The position numbers and the translations under genes are program-made. From CAYNST01 sp964399955 (GTDB lineage: Bacteria; Pseudomonadota; Gammaproteobacteria; Pseudomonadales; Cellvibrionaceae), in NCBI GenBank assembly GCA_964399955.1, contig CAYNST010000013.1, forward strand, positions 1-45,112: DNA of 45,112 nt, written 5' to 3'. The notes under the pieces were generated by a model. That model searched no databases, was not told the DNA's origin, and worked only from the letters and a program-made list of their open reading frames with translations. Positions 24,317-33,212 of this stretch are shown in pieces; positions within the stretch are counted from its first letter, which is position 1; each line of letters begins with the position of its first letter.

Positions 24317-25906
24317 ATGACTGCAACTACACCATCAGATCCCTGCGCAGCGCGCAGTGAAAGCCTGAAGACCGTATTGATTGCGGTGTTCGTTATTTGC
24401 ATAGGGCTGCCCGCAATAGTCAGTGGAACCTACTTTGTTTGGAGCAATTACGAGCGAACCGTGGAAAAAGACAGCATGTCTTCCGCCGCAGGCTATGCAG
24501 ACTTCTTGCAGGCGGGGTTGGCCGTGGCTTTGTGGAACTTGGCTCCAGACCTTGCTGAACCCCTGGTCGACAGTGTGATGGTGGATAAATCCGTTCTGGC
24601 AGTGCGGGTAGTGGACGACGAGGATAATTCGTTTCTACATCGGCAGCGCAGCGAGGGCGGCGGTGCGGAGCAGGATGCGGTGACCTTGACGCGCAGTATT
24701 GTTTACCAGGAAATGAACCTTGGTTATGTTGAACTGGTTTACAGCTTTTCCCAAGCGCAATCCAGGGCGGCCAGCGAAACAAAAATGCTAATGATAATTG
24801 TGGCCGCTCAGCTGCTCTTTTCTCTGGTGCCCATTTCTCTGATCCTGCATCGGCGGGTGCTTTCGCCGTTGCAGAAACTCAGCCGGGCGGCCTCCGGAAT
24901 TACCAAAGGCGACCTCAGCTCCTCAATCCCAAAATTGCGCAACGATGAGTTTGGCGCACTGTCTCTGCGGCTTGAAGAAATGCGCAATGCGCTCGAGCAC
25001 AATTTCAAAAACCTTGAAACGCGCGTAAGTGAGAGAACAGGGCAGTTGCAGGAGGCCAACCACACGCTGCAAGGCGCCCTGGAACAACTGCAGACTACCC
25101 AGGACAATTTGATTCAATCGGAAAAGCTGGCAGCCCTCGGCGCGTTGGTTGCGGGTGTTGCGCACGAGCTCAATACACCAATAGGCAACGGCCTTACGGT
25201 GTCGTCGTCTATGAGTGATGCCTGCAGAAATATTCAACAACAAATGGAGCAAGGTCTTACCCGCAGTGCGTTGCATGAGTATATGACAGATATGGAAGAG
25301 GGCACGCGGATGATGTGTCGCAACCTGGAGCGCGCGTCGGAGCTGGTGCGAGGCTTCAAACAGGTGGCGGTTGATCGCACCAGTGCACAGCGCCGCACAT
25401 TTTCCTTGCTGGCGCTATTGGAGGAAACTCGCCTGACATTGTCTCCCACGTTCAAGAGAACACCTTATATAGTCGATATAGAACTCGCTGAAGATGTGCT
25501 GCTGGACAGCTATCCTGGGCCTTTGGGCCAGGTAATTACCAACCTGTTGAATAACGCGTTAATTCATGCCTTTGATGGCATGGATCACGGCCGCGTGGTG
25601 ATTGCCGGTCAGCAAGTGCGCTTGGGTGTTGAGCTGACCGTTACGGACGACGGTCGCGGCATTGCGCAGGAGCACCAGGCCAAGATATTTGACCCCTTTT
25701 TTACCACCAAGCTTGGAGCGGGCGGCAATGGTCTGGGTATGCACATAGTACACAATATCGTTACCGGTGTGCTGGGCGGAAAAATCAGCTTGAAATCGGA
25801 ACCGGGTGGCGGTGCGCAGTTCATCCTGTTTCTACCGCTGCAGGCACCTGAAGATAGGCACGACGATTCCGATTATTCAGAGAAAAGGCCTCAGGCGGTC
25901 GCCTGA
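24317..25906 (+). CDS. Membrane sensor histidine kinase
   Basis: The order is: transmembrane segment (about 19-42), periplasmic sensor of about 110 residues, second membrane segment (about 157-178), HAMP linker (about 180-235), coiled coil, dimerisation domain with H283 in GVAHELNTPIG, then the ATPase domain with NLLNNALIHAF, DDGRGIA, FDPFFTT and GNGLGMHI. All catalytic boxes are intact, so it should autophosphorylate. The ligand is unknown; the divergent solute-binding protein is a natural partner. The regulator gene follows after 63 bases on the same strand and is the likely phosphate acceptor. Confidence 0.9.
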   Translation: MTATTPSDPCAARSESLKTVLIAVFVICIGLPAIVSGTYFVWSNYERTVEKDSMSSAAGYADFLQAGLAVALWNLAPDLAEPLVDSVMVDKSVLAVRVVDDEDNSFLHRQRSEGGGAEQDAVTLTRSIVYQEMNLGYVELVYSFSQAQSRAASETKMLMIIVAAQLLFSLVPISLILHRRVLSPLQKLSRAASGITKGDLSSSIPKLRNDEFGALSLRLEEMRNALEHNFKNLETRVSERTGQLQEANHTLQGALEQLQTTQDNLIQSEKLAALGALVAGVAHELNTPIGNGLTVSSSMSDACRNIQQQMEQGLTRSALHEYMTDMEEGTRMMCRNLERASELVRGFKQVAVDRTSAQRRTFSLLALLEETRLTLSPTFKRTPYIVDIELAEDVLLDSYPGPLGQVITNLLNNALIHAFDGMDHGRVVIAGQQVRLGVELTVTDDGRGIAQEHQAKIFDPFFTTKLGAGGNGLGMHIVHNIVTGVLGGKISLKSEPGGGAQFILFLPLQAPEDRHDDSDYSEKRPQAVA

Positions 25907-25969
25907 GCGGCGGCGCCCCGGACTTGCAGTTAATTCAGTCAGACACTCAATGTAAATCAGGTTGCTCCT

Positions 25970-28240
25970 ATGACAAGCGATAATCCAAAAAAAGGCGAAC
26001 TGCTGCAATTCAAGGGTGAAGATCCGCTCATCTTTGCCGATGAACCCGGTGCGCCCAATTTGGCACCCTCCAACAGGCCCGCACCGGCCTGGAAAGTATT
26101 GATTGTCGATGACGAGCAAACGGTTCACGATGCCACAGTCTACGCTATGCGCGGCTGCAACATACTGGAGCGAGACCTGGAGTTTTTGCACGCCTTCAGC
26201 AGCAACGAAGCCGTGCGAGTGCTGCGCGAGAACAAGGACGTAGCCGTCATTCTTTTGGATGTGGTGATGGAAACCAGCAACGCCGGCCTGGATTTGGTGC
26301 CGCGTATACGCCACGAGATGAACAACAGCGTATCACGCATTATTCTACGTACCGGCGAGCCGAATCAGGCCCCAGAGATGGACATCATCCGGCGCTACGA
26401 TATCAACGACTACAAACTTAAATCCGATTTGAACCGCGACAAGCTGTATGTCACATTGACCGCCGCCGTGCGTTCCTATCAGCAAATTCAAACTATAGAA
26501 AACAGCAAAAAAGGTTTGGATCTGATTCTTCGGTCCAGTTCTGAACTGATTACTCAGGAGGGGCTGAACAAGTTTGCTCAGGGTGTGATCACCCATATGG
26601 CCGCTCTGGTCAATGTACCACCGGAAGGCCTCATATGTGTTCGGCGCAAGGATGAAAAATCCTTGAATCAATCTGTCATCATTGCCGCCGCTGGAGACTA
26701 TCGTGACCTGATCAACCAGTCTCTGTCAGAAATGCAGCCTTCGCTTGGCCATGATCTGCTGCAGCAAAGCCTGGATAACCACTGCAATGTTTTTCACGAG
26801 CAGGGCATTGCGTTGTATCTGGGCAGCCACTCGCGCGGAGATATGAGCTGCTTCATTGGCAACGGCGAGCGCCTGTCCGAGGTAGATCACGGCCTTCTGG
26901 AAATGTTCTGCCACAATATCTCGCTCTGTGCGGATAATATCAGTTTCATGGATCGGCTGAAAAACTTTGCTTTTACGGATACCTTGTTGGGTATCCCCAA
27001 CCGGAACGCGCTGGAAGGAATCATTGACGGGCATATCGACAAGCATCTCAACGTACCCTACGCCCTGGCATTGATTGATATTGACAATTTTGCCGAGATC
27101 AATGCGGTGCTGGGTCAGGAGTACGGGGATCTTCTGCTCAAAGCGGCAGCCGATCGGTTGGCGGGCCGTTTTTACGCACCCAATATTGTAGCCAGAGTGG
27201 GCGGAGACACCTTTGCCGTCTTTGGGCCCATGTCGCATATTGACAGCAAAACACTAATTCAGCCCTTTGTCAGTCCATTCAAGATTGGCGCCGAAATGCA
27301 GTTGCTGTCCGTGACGGCGGGCATTGTCCCTTTGTCGGAAATCCAGGGCAGCGGGGCGGCTGCCATAAAGGACGCTGCCATTGTCCTGAAGCAGGCCAAG
27401 CACACCAGCCGCGGTGAAGTGGTCATGTTCGAGCGGAAGATGGTGGCCGATGCGCGCCAGCGTTTGGAAACGCTGCGCAACCTGCGACTGGCCTTCGAAC
27501 TGAACCAGCTGTTTCTGGTGTTTCAGCCCAAACTGCGGCTGAGCGACCTGAGCGTGACCGGGTTCGAGGCCCTGATCCGCTGGCGCGACAGTTGTGGCCG
27601 TTTTATCTCCCCGGTGGACTTCATACCTTTGGCCGAGCAATCGGGCTTGATTGTCCGCATGGGCGAATGGATTTTGCGCAGTGCCATTGCAGAACTGGCC
27701 ATACTTCGGTCCAAGGGTTATCGCGAAGCGCACATGGCTGTAAACCTTTCGGTGGCGCAATTGGAACATCAGGATATTCTGGAGATGCTGCGCAGGGTCA
27801 TGGGGGAGAGCGATATTGACCCAAGTTTTATTGAGCTTGAAATCACGGAATCCATCGCCATGGGGGATACCGAAACCAACCTCAAGCGCCTGCAGGAAAT
27901 CCGCAATATGGGTTTCAAATTGTCCATGGATGATTTTGGCACCGGTTTTTCATCGCTCACCTACTTGCAGCGCATGCCCATCAACTGCCTGAAGATTGAC
28001 CGGTCTTTTATCAACACTTCGGCCACCAGTGGCGGTCGTGGCATTGTGGAAATGATCATTCAACTGGGCAAAACCCTGGGATTGAATGTGATTGCCGAAG
28101 GCGTTGAAGACGAGATTCAAGGACTTTTGCTTAAAGAAATGGGCTGCCACGAGGTGCAAGGGTTTTTCTACGCCCGCCCCATGCCCCGCGATGAGTTGCA
28201 CAAATGGCTGGCGGCGCGAAAGCTGACTGACAATAACTGA
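25970..28240 (+). CDS. Response regulator with DUF3369, GGDEF and EAL domains
   Basis: The receiver (about 41-165) has D47/D48, the phospho-acceptor D97 and a lysine near 149. A DUF3369 domain follows (about 180-325). The GGDEF domain reads GGDTF (411-415), missing the usual acidic residue, so cyclase activity is doubtful. The EAL domain is intact (EAL 533-535, with NLSVAQLEHQD, ELEITES, DDFGTGFSSL and VIAEGVED), so it should hydrolyse cyclic di-GMP. It is in an operon with the histidine kinase. The output is predicted to be lower cyclic di-GMP on phosphorylation, or the reverse. Confidence 0.9.
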   Translation: MTSDNPKKGELLQFKGEDPLIFADEPGAPNLAPSNRPAPAWKVLIVDDEQTVHDATVYAMRGCNILERDLEFLHAFSSNEAVRVLRENKDVAVILLDVVMETSNAGLDLVPRIRHEMNNSVSRIILRTGEPNQAPEMDIIRRYDINDYKLKSDLNRDKLYVTLTAAVRSYQQIQTIENSKKGLDLILRSSSELITQEGLNKFAQGVITHMAALVNVPPEGLICVRRKDEKSLNQSVIIAAAGDYRDLINQSLSEMQPSLGHDLLQQSLDNHCNVFHEQGIALYLGSHSRGDMSCFIGNGERLSEVDHGLLEMFCHNISLCADNISFMDRLKNFAFTDTLLGIPNRNALEGIIDGHIDKHLNVPYALALIDIDNFAEINAVLGQEYGDLLLKAAADRLAGRFYAPNIVARVGGDTFAVFGPMSHIDSKTLIQPFVSPFKIGAEMQLLSVTAGIVPLSEIQGSGAAAIKDAAIVLKQAKHTSRGEVVMFERKMVADARQRLETLRNLRLAFELNQLFLVFQPKLRLSDLSVTGFEALIRWRDSCGRFISPVDFIPLAEQSGLIVRMGEWILRSAIAELAILRSKGYREAHMAVNLSVAQLEHQDILEMLRRVMGESDIDPSFIELEITESIAMGDTETNLKRLQEIRNMGFKLSMDDFGTGFSSLTYLQRMPINCLKIDRSFINTSATSGGRGIVEMIIQLGKTLGLNVIAEGVEDEIQGLLLKEMGCHEVQGFFYARPMPRDELHKWLAARKLTDNN

Positions 28241-28251
28241 CGGTGCGCTAG

Positions 28252-28351
28252 NNNNNNNNNNNNNNNNNNNNNNNNNNNNNNNNNNNNNNNNNNNNNNNNN
28301 NNNNNNNNNNNNNNNNNNNNNNNNNNNNNNNNNNNNNNNNNNNNNNNNNNN
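28252..28351. other. Assembly gap (100 N)
   Basis: Exactly 100 unknown bases, the usual placeholder for a scaffold gap of unestimated size. The regulator gene ends 11 bases before it and yigZ ends 39 bases after it, so genes may be missing here. Confidence 0.97.
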
Positions 28352-28389
28352 GGGCAATCACAATTGCAGACGGCGGGCTTTATTGTGGG

Positions 28390-29010
28390 TCATTGTGGGC
28401 GGGTCACGCCTATCACTGCCTTTCCCGCCGTCGCCTCCATCAACTGCAGGCGCAAGGAGTCGAGCAGGTGCTCCGGGCAGTCAAAAGCCAGATGCACCAC
28501 TTCGGAGTAGGACGCGCTGATGGCGTCGATACCCTTGCTCGCGACGATATGCCGTGCCCGTTCCTCCAGGCTAAAACTCATCCGCACCTGCACATTGACC
28601 CTGGGCACCACCTCTAGAAGTTCTGCTTGGTCCAGAGCGCCGGAGACCGCTTGCCCATAGGCCCGGGCCAAGCCGCCTGCGCCCAGTTTTATACCTCCGA
28701 AATACCGCACGACCAGTGCGAATACGTCACCCACCTTGCGCTGCATCAAGACGTTCAACATGGGTTTTCCCGCCGTGCCTCCGGGCTCGCCGTCGTCATT
28801 GAAGCCCGCAGAAAGCGCTTGCTCCGGGTCGCCGAGCAGGTAAGCGGAGCAGATGTGGCGGGCATCCGGATGACCGTTTTTTGTCTGTTGCAAAAGTTCG
28901 GCAAAGGCCTCTTTGCCGGCAACCGGCCACACCTGCGCGATAAAGCGGCTGCGCTTTTCTTCGTAGGTGAATTGTGAGGGTTTGGCCAGGGATTGGTAGA
29001 TTTTTCTCAT
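28390..29010 (-). CDS. yigZ: YigZ/IMPACT family protein
   Basis: This 206-aa protein has the IMPACT N-terminal domain (SRFIAQVWPV, GHPDARHICSAYLLG, DDGEPGGTAGKPMLNVL, VVRYFGGIKLGAGGLARAYG) and the small C-terminal DUF1949 domain. Eukaryotic IMPACT regulates Gcn2; the bacterial role is not defined, though ribosome or translation links have been suggested. All core motifs and normal length are present. It ends 38 bases from the assembly gap, so its downstream neighbour cannot be judged. Confidence 0.92.
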   Translation of the reverse strand: MRKIYQSLAKPSQFTYEEKRSRFIAQVWPVAGKEAFAELLQQTKNGHPDARHICSAYLLGDPEQALSAGFNDDGEPGGTAGKPMLNVLMQRKVGDVFALVVRYFGGIKLGAGGLARAYGQAVSGALDQAELLEVVPRVNVQVRMSFSLEERARHIVASKGIDAISASYSEVVHLAFDCPEHLLDSLRLQLMEATAGKAVIGVTRPQ

Positions 29011-29413
29011 TAGTAGGCATGCCGGTGGAGGGGGAATGGTTACGGGTTCGCATTATCCGCTGAGCAACTGATATTTCTGCACTTCAACCTGTTGTTTATA
29101 CAAACGGGCGACTAATTTTAATACAGGATCTTCTGCAGCAGACAGATCGCCGGAACGGCTTTTTTAAACTCGGCCGCTACGTTTGCTTAAGGATTCTGCC
29201 GTGTGGCCCGTTGATGGGTCGAGCGATTGGTCGTTGAGTTGCGCTCGGAAGCGCCGTCAAACTCGGGCACGTGTTCCACGTTTGGTTGCTATGCGCCACC
29301 GTGAAAGTTCGTGTTGCAAAGGTATGCTTGTGATGCTGTCAGCAGTGTCTGCCCTTGATGTGAGCTTTGGTGGCTTTGGCAATTTCATTTGAAAGCGCTA
29401 CAAGGAGAGAGTT
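29011..29413. other. Intergenic region yigZ - small secreted protein
   Basis: This is 403 bases between divergent genes. It must hold the promoters of both, but no convincing pair of hexamers was found. A small hairpin GCCG-GAA-CGGC followed by six T (29149-29165) resembles a weak plus-strand terminator. An open frame at 29183-29392 has no recognisable content or ribosome binding site and was not called. Confidence 0.5.
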
Positions 29414-29779
29414 ATGGTTTCAAACAATGAGCTGGCCCCAAAAAAATCCCTCACGTTTTTAGCACTCGCGGTTGCGGTTTGGCCTATGCCGGGTTTTGCA
29501 CAGGAGCCGCAGATAACCATTGAGTTCAGCCAAAAGGTGGCGACCGCGTATTTCCAGCAAGATAGCACCGGCCTGCTGGTGCCGGTCACAGCCGACGGCG
29601 TACCTTACAAATTGTGCTCAGGTCTGGAAGGCAACCCATGCAACTTGGGCACCGCAAATACTTTCGGTTACTACCAACTCGACGGCGGTGAGCCCAACGG
29701 TGTCTGCAGTACAATTACTGTTTACATCAATGGCAGGCCCCATACCTACGCTGACCCCAATGACCCTGACTGTGCCTAA
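29414..29779 (+). CDS. Small secreted four-cysteine protein, unknown
   Basis: The 121-aa product is not recognised. Residues 1-30 form a signal peptide (KK, then a hydrophobic core, ending PGFAQE). The mature part of about 91 residues has four cysteines (KLCSG, NPCNL, GVCST and the penultimate C), suggesting two disulfides, and ends in the acidic NDPDCA. The mature domain reads as an all-beta fold (VATAYFQQDSTGLLVPV, TITVYING). An AAGGAGAG ribosome binding site lies 6 bases upstream of the ATG, supporting real translation. It is convergent with the FecR-TPR-barrel gene, 73 bases away. Confidence 0.7.
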   Translation: MVSNNELAPKKSLTFLALAVAVWPMPGFAQEPQITIEFSQKVATAYFQQDSTGLLVPVTADGVPYKLCSGLEGNPCNLGTANTFGYYQLDGGEPNGVCSTITVYINGRPHTYADPNDPDCA

Positions 29780-29852
29780 ATAACCGGTGCGATGCCAGCG
29801 GTTCCTTGAAAATTGAGCAGAGACTGCAATCCGTTTTTGGCGGTGGCCCATC

Positions 29853-32800
29853 CTAAAAGGTAAACGTCAATTTACTTATCAATGTGCGCCCAGGCGCAAA
29901 AACCGGAGCCGCAGGCAGGAATGCCTCGGCTCCGGACTGCAGATGTCCGGCGTAAATGGATAGCGGCTGGTGCAGAAGGTTATAGGCTTCCAGAGAAAAA
30001 AAGCCGCTGCGCTTGGGGAAGCGAAAGTTCAACGCGGCGTTCACAAGCGGTGCTTGGTCTCGTTGTTTATGCAGATTGAGGCTGCCGCCGGGGTCCCGAT
30101 TCAAAAAATAATTTTCTGTTTGCTCTACCCAGTCCAGGCTGAAGCGCCCGCTCCAGTATTCATCATGAAAATACGCCAGACCCAGGTTCACGTGGCGAAG
30201 ATCCAGCTCCAGTGGAACTTGCGTGTCGGCTGCGACAAGACCAATCATTTTGTTTTCCTGGACCCATCGCCAATCAGAAAAGAGCGTGACGCGGTCATTC
30301 AACAGATAACTCAGGTCCAGTAACCATTCCCGCTGCTCTATGGGGTGAGCCTGAATCTCGGGCGACTCCGAACCTCTGGTGAGGAGGCCCAAGTCCTTAT
30401 ATTTGCTGTCACGCAGCTGCAGCGCGGCGTGAAACCCGCTTGACTCCCAGGCGGCGCGAACGGCGGTCGAGTCGTCAGGGGAGAGGTTGGCCAGGTCCTG
30501 GCGAATGCCCACATCAAAAATGTGCGTGGGCTCCAGCCGGCCGGTGCGGGGGTAAAGTTCTGCCAAGGCCCGCCAGCGGGCCAAAGTCACTCTTAGGTTG
30601 GCCGGCAGTGAGGCGGACAGTCCCAGCTTGTAGGTGGGTTGTTGTTGGTGGTGTTCCACCGCCTGCTGGCCCCACTTGGAGTCGGTGCCGCCAATGCCGG
30701 CCAGCAGGCGCAGCTGCCCACCAAATGCGGTCTGGGATCCGTCCAGGTAAAGACGCTGCACATAGCTTGAGTCGGTATAGTCATCATTGATATTGAACGG
30801 CGGGAACGGCAGACGGATTATTACGGAACCCTCCGCGTCCAGACGTTCATAGGCGTAGCCGGTCTGCAGACTGAATTTGTCGCCTTTGTGGACAAAGGTC
30901 AGTTCGTGAACCTGGTGCTTGCTGTCCCCCTCAATCTCGGCCACAGGTTCCAACTGCAGGTTCACGCCGCGCTTCTGGCTGACATGGGCAAGCAGCGCCT
31001 GGTGGGGCTTGGGTTGCCAGGCGAGGCCCAGGCTTCTGGCCCGGTGGGCGTTATCGCGACGCAGGCTCTCGTGAAAATAGGGCGACTCAATGCCGCGCGT
31101 GAGATCGCCGTAAATTTCTTGGCGGCGGTTGTATTCGACCAATAATTTCAGATCGAAGGGCAGTTGTTGGTGAAGCGCCAGTTCGGTCAACGCCACATCC
31201 AGGTCGTTATTGGTTCGGTAGCCTGCACTTTGCTGCTGGTATTGGCCGGCAATCAGCGCTGTCGATTTCCCCGTGGCTTGCAGTTGCCACTCGTGACCCC
31301 GGCTTGCCTGAGAGCCAAGCGTGGGGGTGGCGTAACCCGAAATGCCGCGACGGTTGAAAGCAGGGCCGTACTCGTGCAGCCCCATGTGGCTGGGCAGCAA
31401 CCACGGATAGGCCTGTATGCCGGTTTGACCAATGCCCACGTTCAACGCGTTGGCGGTTACCGGCTGCAGTAATTTACTTTGCAGCGCGGCGTCGGCTCGC
31501 AGCATTTGCGCCCGGGGCTGGCTGGCGTAGGACAGCGCCAGGGCATGATGAGCCGCGTAGTCGGTGGGAGCATCGCTTACAGCGCGGGCCGCTAGAGCAC
31601 GCGCACGCTCCATAAAACCCAACTGTTGGAACAGGCGAGCCTGGTTTGCCTGATGGGCTGCCGCGTCGCTGCCCAGTAGCGAGCGAGACCGGTAAACTGC
31701 ACGGTTGTCGTTTTTGACAATGGCTTGTTGCAGTAGCCGATACGCTTCCGGCACACGGTTTTGCTCCTGCAGCAGCCCCGCGTTGTATAGCCAGGGGGTG
31801 GGGTCTGCAGGGTCCAGTTGTTGCGCCAGGGCATACTGGGTCCCCGCCCAGGCGGTTTGATGCTGCTGCGCGTAGGCCCGGCCCAGATAACTGCGTAGCG
31901 CGCTGTTGTTTGGGTCCAGCAATACCGCGAGTTCCAGCGCCTGGCGCCCGGCTTCGGTCCGGCCCAGCTGCATCAGGGCCATGCCGCGACCCCAATGTGA
32001 CAGCGGCTCGCCACTGGCTAAGGTGATGGCGCGGTTGAACTGGCGCAGTGCTCTGGCAGAGTCCATTCGATTCAGCGCGACAAAACCGCTCAGCGCATGC
32101 AACTGGCTCTGCTCAGGGGCTTGTGACAAGGCTATATCAAGGTGCTCGGCTGCGTGGCTCACCTTGCCCTGGCTCAGGTACAATTCGGCTACCCGTGCCT
32201 GTAGAAAAACATTGCGCGGCTGCACATCCAGTGCCTGCAGCGCAAGCTGCAGGGCCTTGTCCAGTTGGCGGTTGCCTTGCAGCGCGTAGGCATGCACGGT
32301 TAATGCGGTAACATTGTTGCCGGCGGATTCCACCAGAGATGAGGTCTGCTGCAGGGCGGCCTGAGCCTGCCCCTGGAGAAGCGTCATCAGGGCGCCAATC
32401 GCCTTCACCTCCATGCGGTCGCCATCTTCAACGCCTGTTAACCACTCGCGGGCCTCGTCTCTGCGCCCCAGTGCCAGTGCCAGCGCGGCCGTCAGTGCCG
32501 TGGAGCCACCTGTGTCCTGTAAGCGGCGATAGGCTTGGCGGTACTGTCCGCGTTCCAGCAGTGGCTGCAACTCACCGGCATGCAGGGTGTGCACCACCAA
32601 GGGGGGGAAGTACAGTGTCCACTCTGCTGCTTCGTGCAGCTGAACGGTGAATACGCCCCGAGGTGCACTGTCTGCGCCCGCTTCGGCCTGCTGACCTTGG
32701 GTCAGACGCAGTTGCCCCTCGGGGTTGCTGACCAGGACCGCCCCCTCGACCACCGCCACACGATTGCGGCCGGTTTGCTCGCTAACGATGAACTCCGTGC

Positions 32801-33212
32801 CGTCGACGGCGGCATTCAAATAGGGCGCCTTGACCGTGAAGGGTTTGGGTGTGCGCGAAAGGAAATGGCCGGCACCCTTGATGAGTTGCAACCAAAAGGA
32901 GGTTTCAGCCGACTGAAGGTGTATGACAGAGTCTCGGTTAAGCCGCACCAGGGTGTTGTTGTCCAGGCGCAGGGCGGCTCGCTGCTCTTCTACCCGCAGG
33001 GTGTCGCCGTGACAGAAGTAGTCGTGCAACTCGGCTGCGTGCCAGCTGTCGTCGGTTTGACTGCGCCAGAAAACCGCCCCTTCAAGGCTGACCAGCTGGG
33101 CCGCCCATGCCGCACAACGGGGGCTATCGGCCCGCGCAACTGCGGATAGCAGCAGCACGATTGCAACCGTACAGCTGCCGAGAAACACATTAAGATTGAC
33201 TATTTTTTTCAA
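29853..33212 (-). CDS. FecR-TPR-outer-membrane beta-barrel protein
   Basis: The 1119-aa protein has a signal peptide (1-28, ending AVARA), a FecR-like domain (about 38-180, with HGDTLRVEEQRAALRL, VKAPYLNAAVDGTEFIV and VAVVEGAVLV), TPR-type helical repeats (about 215-570), and a C-terminal beta barrel (about 640-1119) ending in phenylalanine (KLTFTF), the outer-membrane insertion signal. No TonB box or plug was seen. The TTG at 33212 is chosen because it directly precedes the signal peptide; the gene then overlaps the cyclase stop by 23 bases, suggesting translational coupling. FecR domains normally relay outer-membrane signals, so a sensing role is inferred. Confidence 0.82.
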   Translation of the reverse strand: MKKIVNLNVFLGSCTVAIVLLLSAVARADSPRCAAWAAQLVSLEGAVFWRSQTDDSWHAAELHDYFCHGDTLRVEEQRAALRLDNNTLVRLNRDSVIHLQSAETSFWLQLIKGAGHFLSRTPKPFTVKAPYLNAAVDGTEFIVSEQTGRNRVAVVEGAVLVSNPEGQLRLTQGQQAEAGADSAPRGVFTVQLHEAAEWTLYFPPLVVHTLHAGELQPLLERGQYRQAYRRLQDTGGSTALTAALALALGRRDEAREWLTGVEDGDRMEVKAIGALMTLLQGQAQAALQQTSSLVESAGNNVTALTVHAYALQGNRQLDKALQLALQALDVQPRNVFLQARVAELYLSQGKVSHAAEHLDIALSQAPEQSQLHALSGFVALNRMDSARALRQFNRAITLASGEPLSHWGRGMALMQLGRTEAGRQALELAVLLDPNNSALRSYLGRAYAQQHQTAWAGTQYALAQQLDPADPTPWLYNAGLLQEQNRVPEAYRLLQQAIVKNDNRAVYRSRSLLGSDAAAHQANQARLFQQLGFMERARALAARAVSDAPTDYAAHHALALSYASQPRAQMLRADAALQSKLLQPVTANALNVGIGQTGIQAYPWLLPSHMGLHEYGPAFNRRGISGYATPTLGSQASRGHEWQLQATGKSTALIAGQYQQQSAGYRTNNDLDVALTELALHQQLPFDLKLLVEYNRRQEIYGDLTRGIESPYFHESLRRDNAHRARSLGLAWQPKPHQALLAHVSQKRGVNLQLEPVAEIEGDSKHQVHELTFVHKGDKFSLQTGYAYERLDAEGSVIIRLPFPPFNINDDYTDSSYVQRLYLDGSQTAFGGQLRLLAGIGGTDSKWGQQAVEHHQQQPTYKLGLSASLPANLRVTLARWRALAELYPRTGRLEPTHIFDVGIRQDLANLSPDDSTAVRAAWESSGFHAALQLRDSKYKDLGLLTRGSESPEIQAHPIEQREWLLDLSYLLNDRVTLFSDWRWVQENKMIGLVAADTQVPLELDLRHVNLGLAYFHDEYWSGRFSLDWVEQTENYFLNRDPGGSLNLHKQRDQAPLVNAALNFRFPKRSGFFSLEAYNLLHQPLSIYAGHLQSGAEAFLPAAPVFAPGRTLISKLTFTF

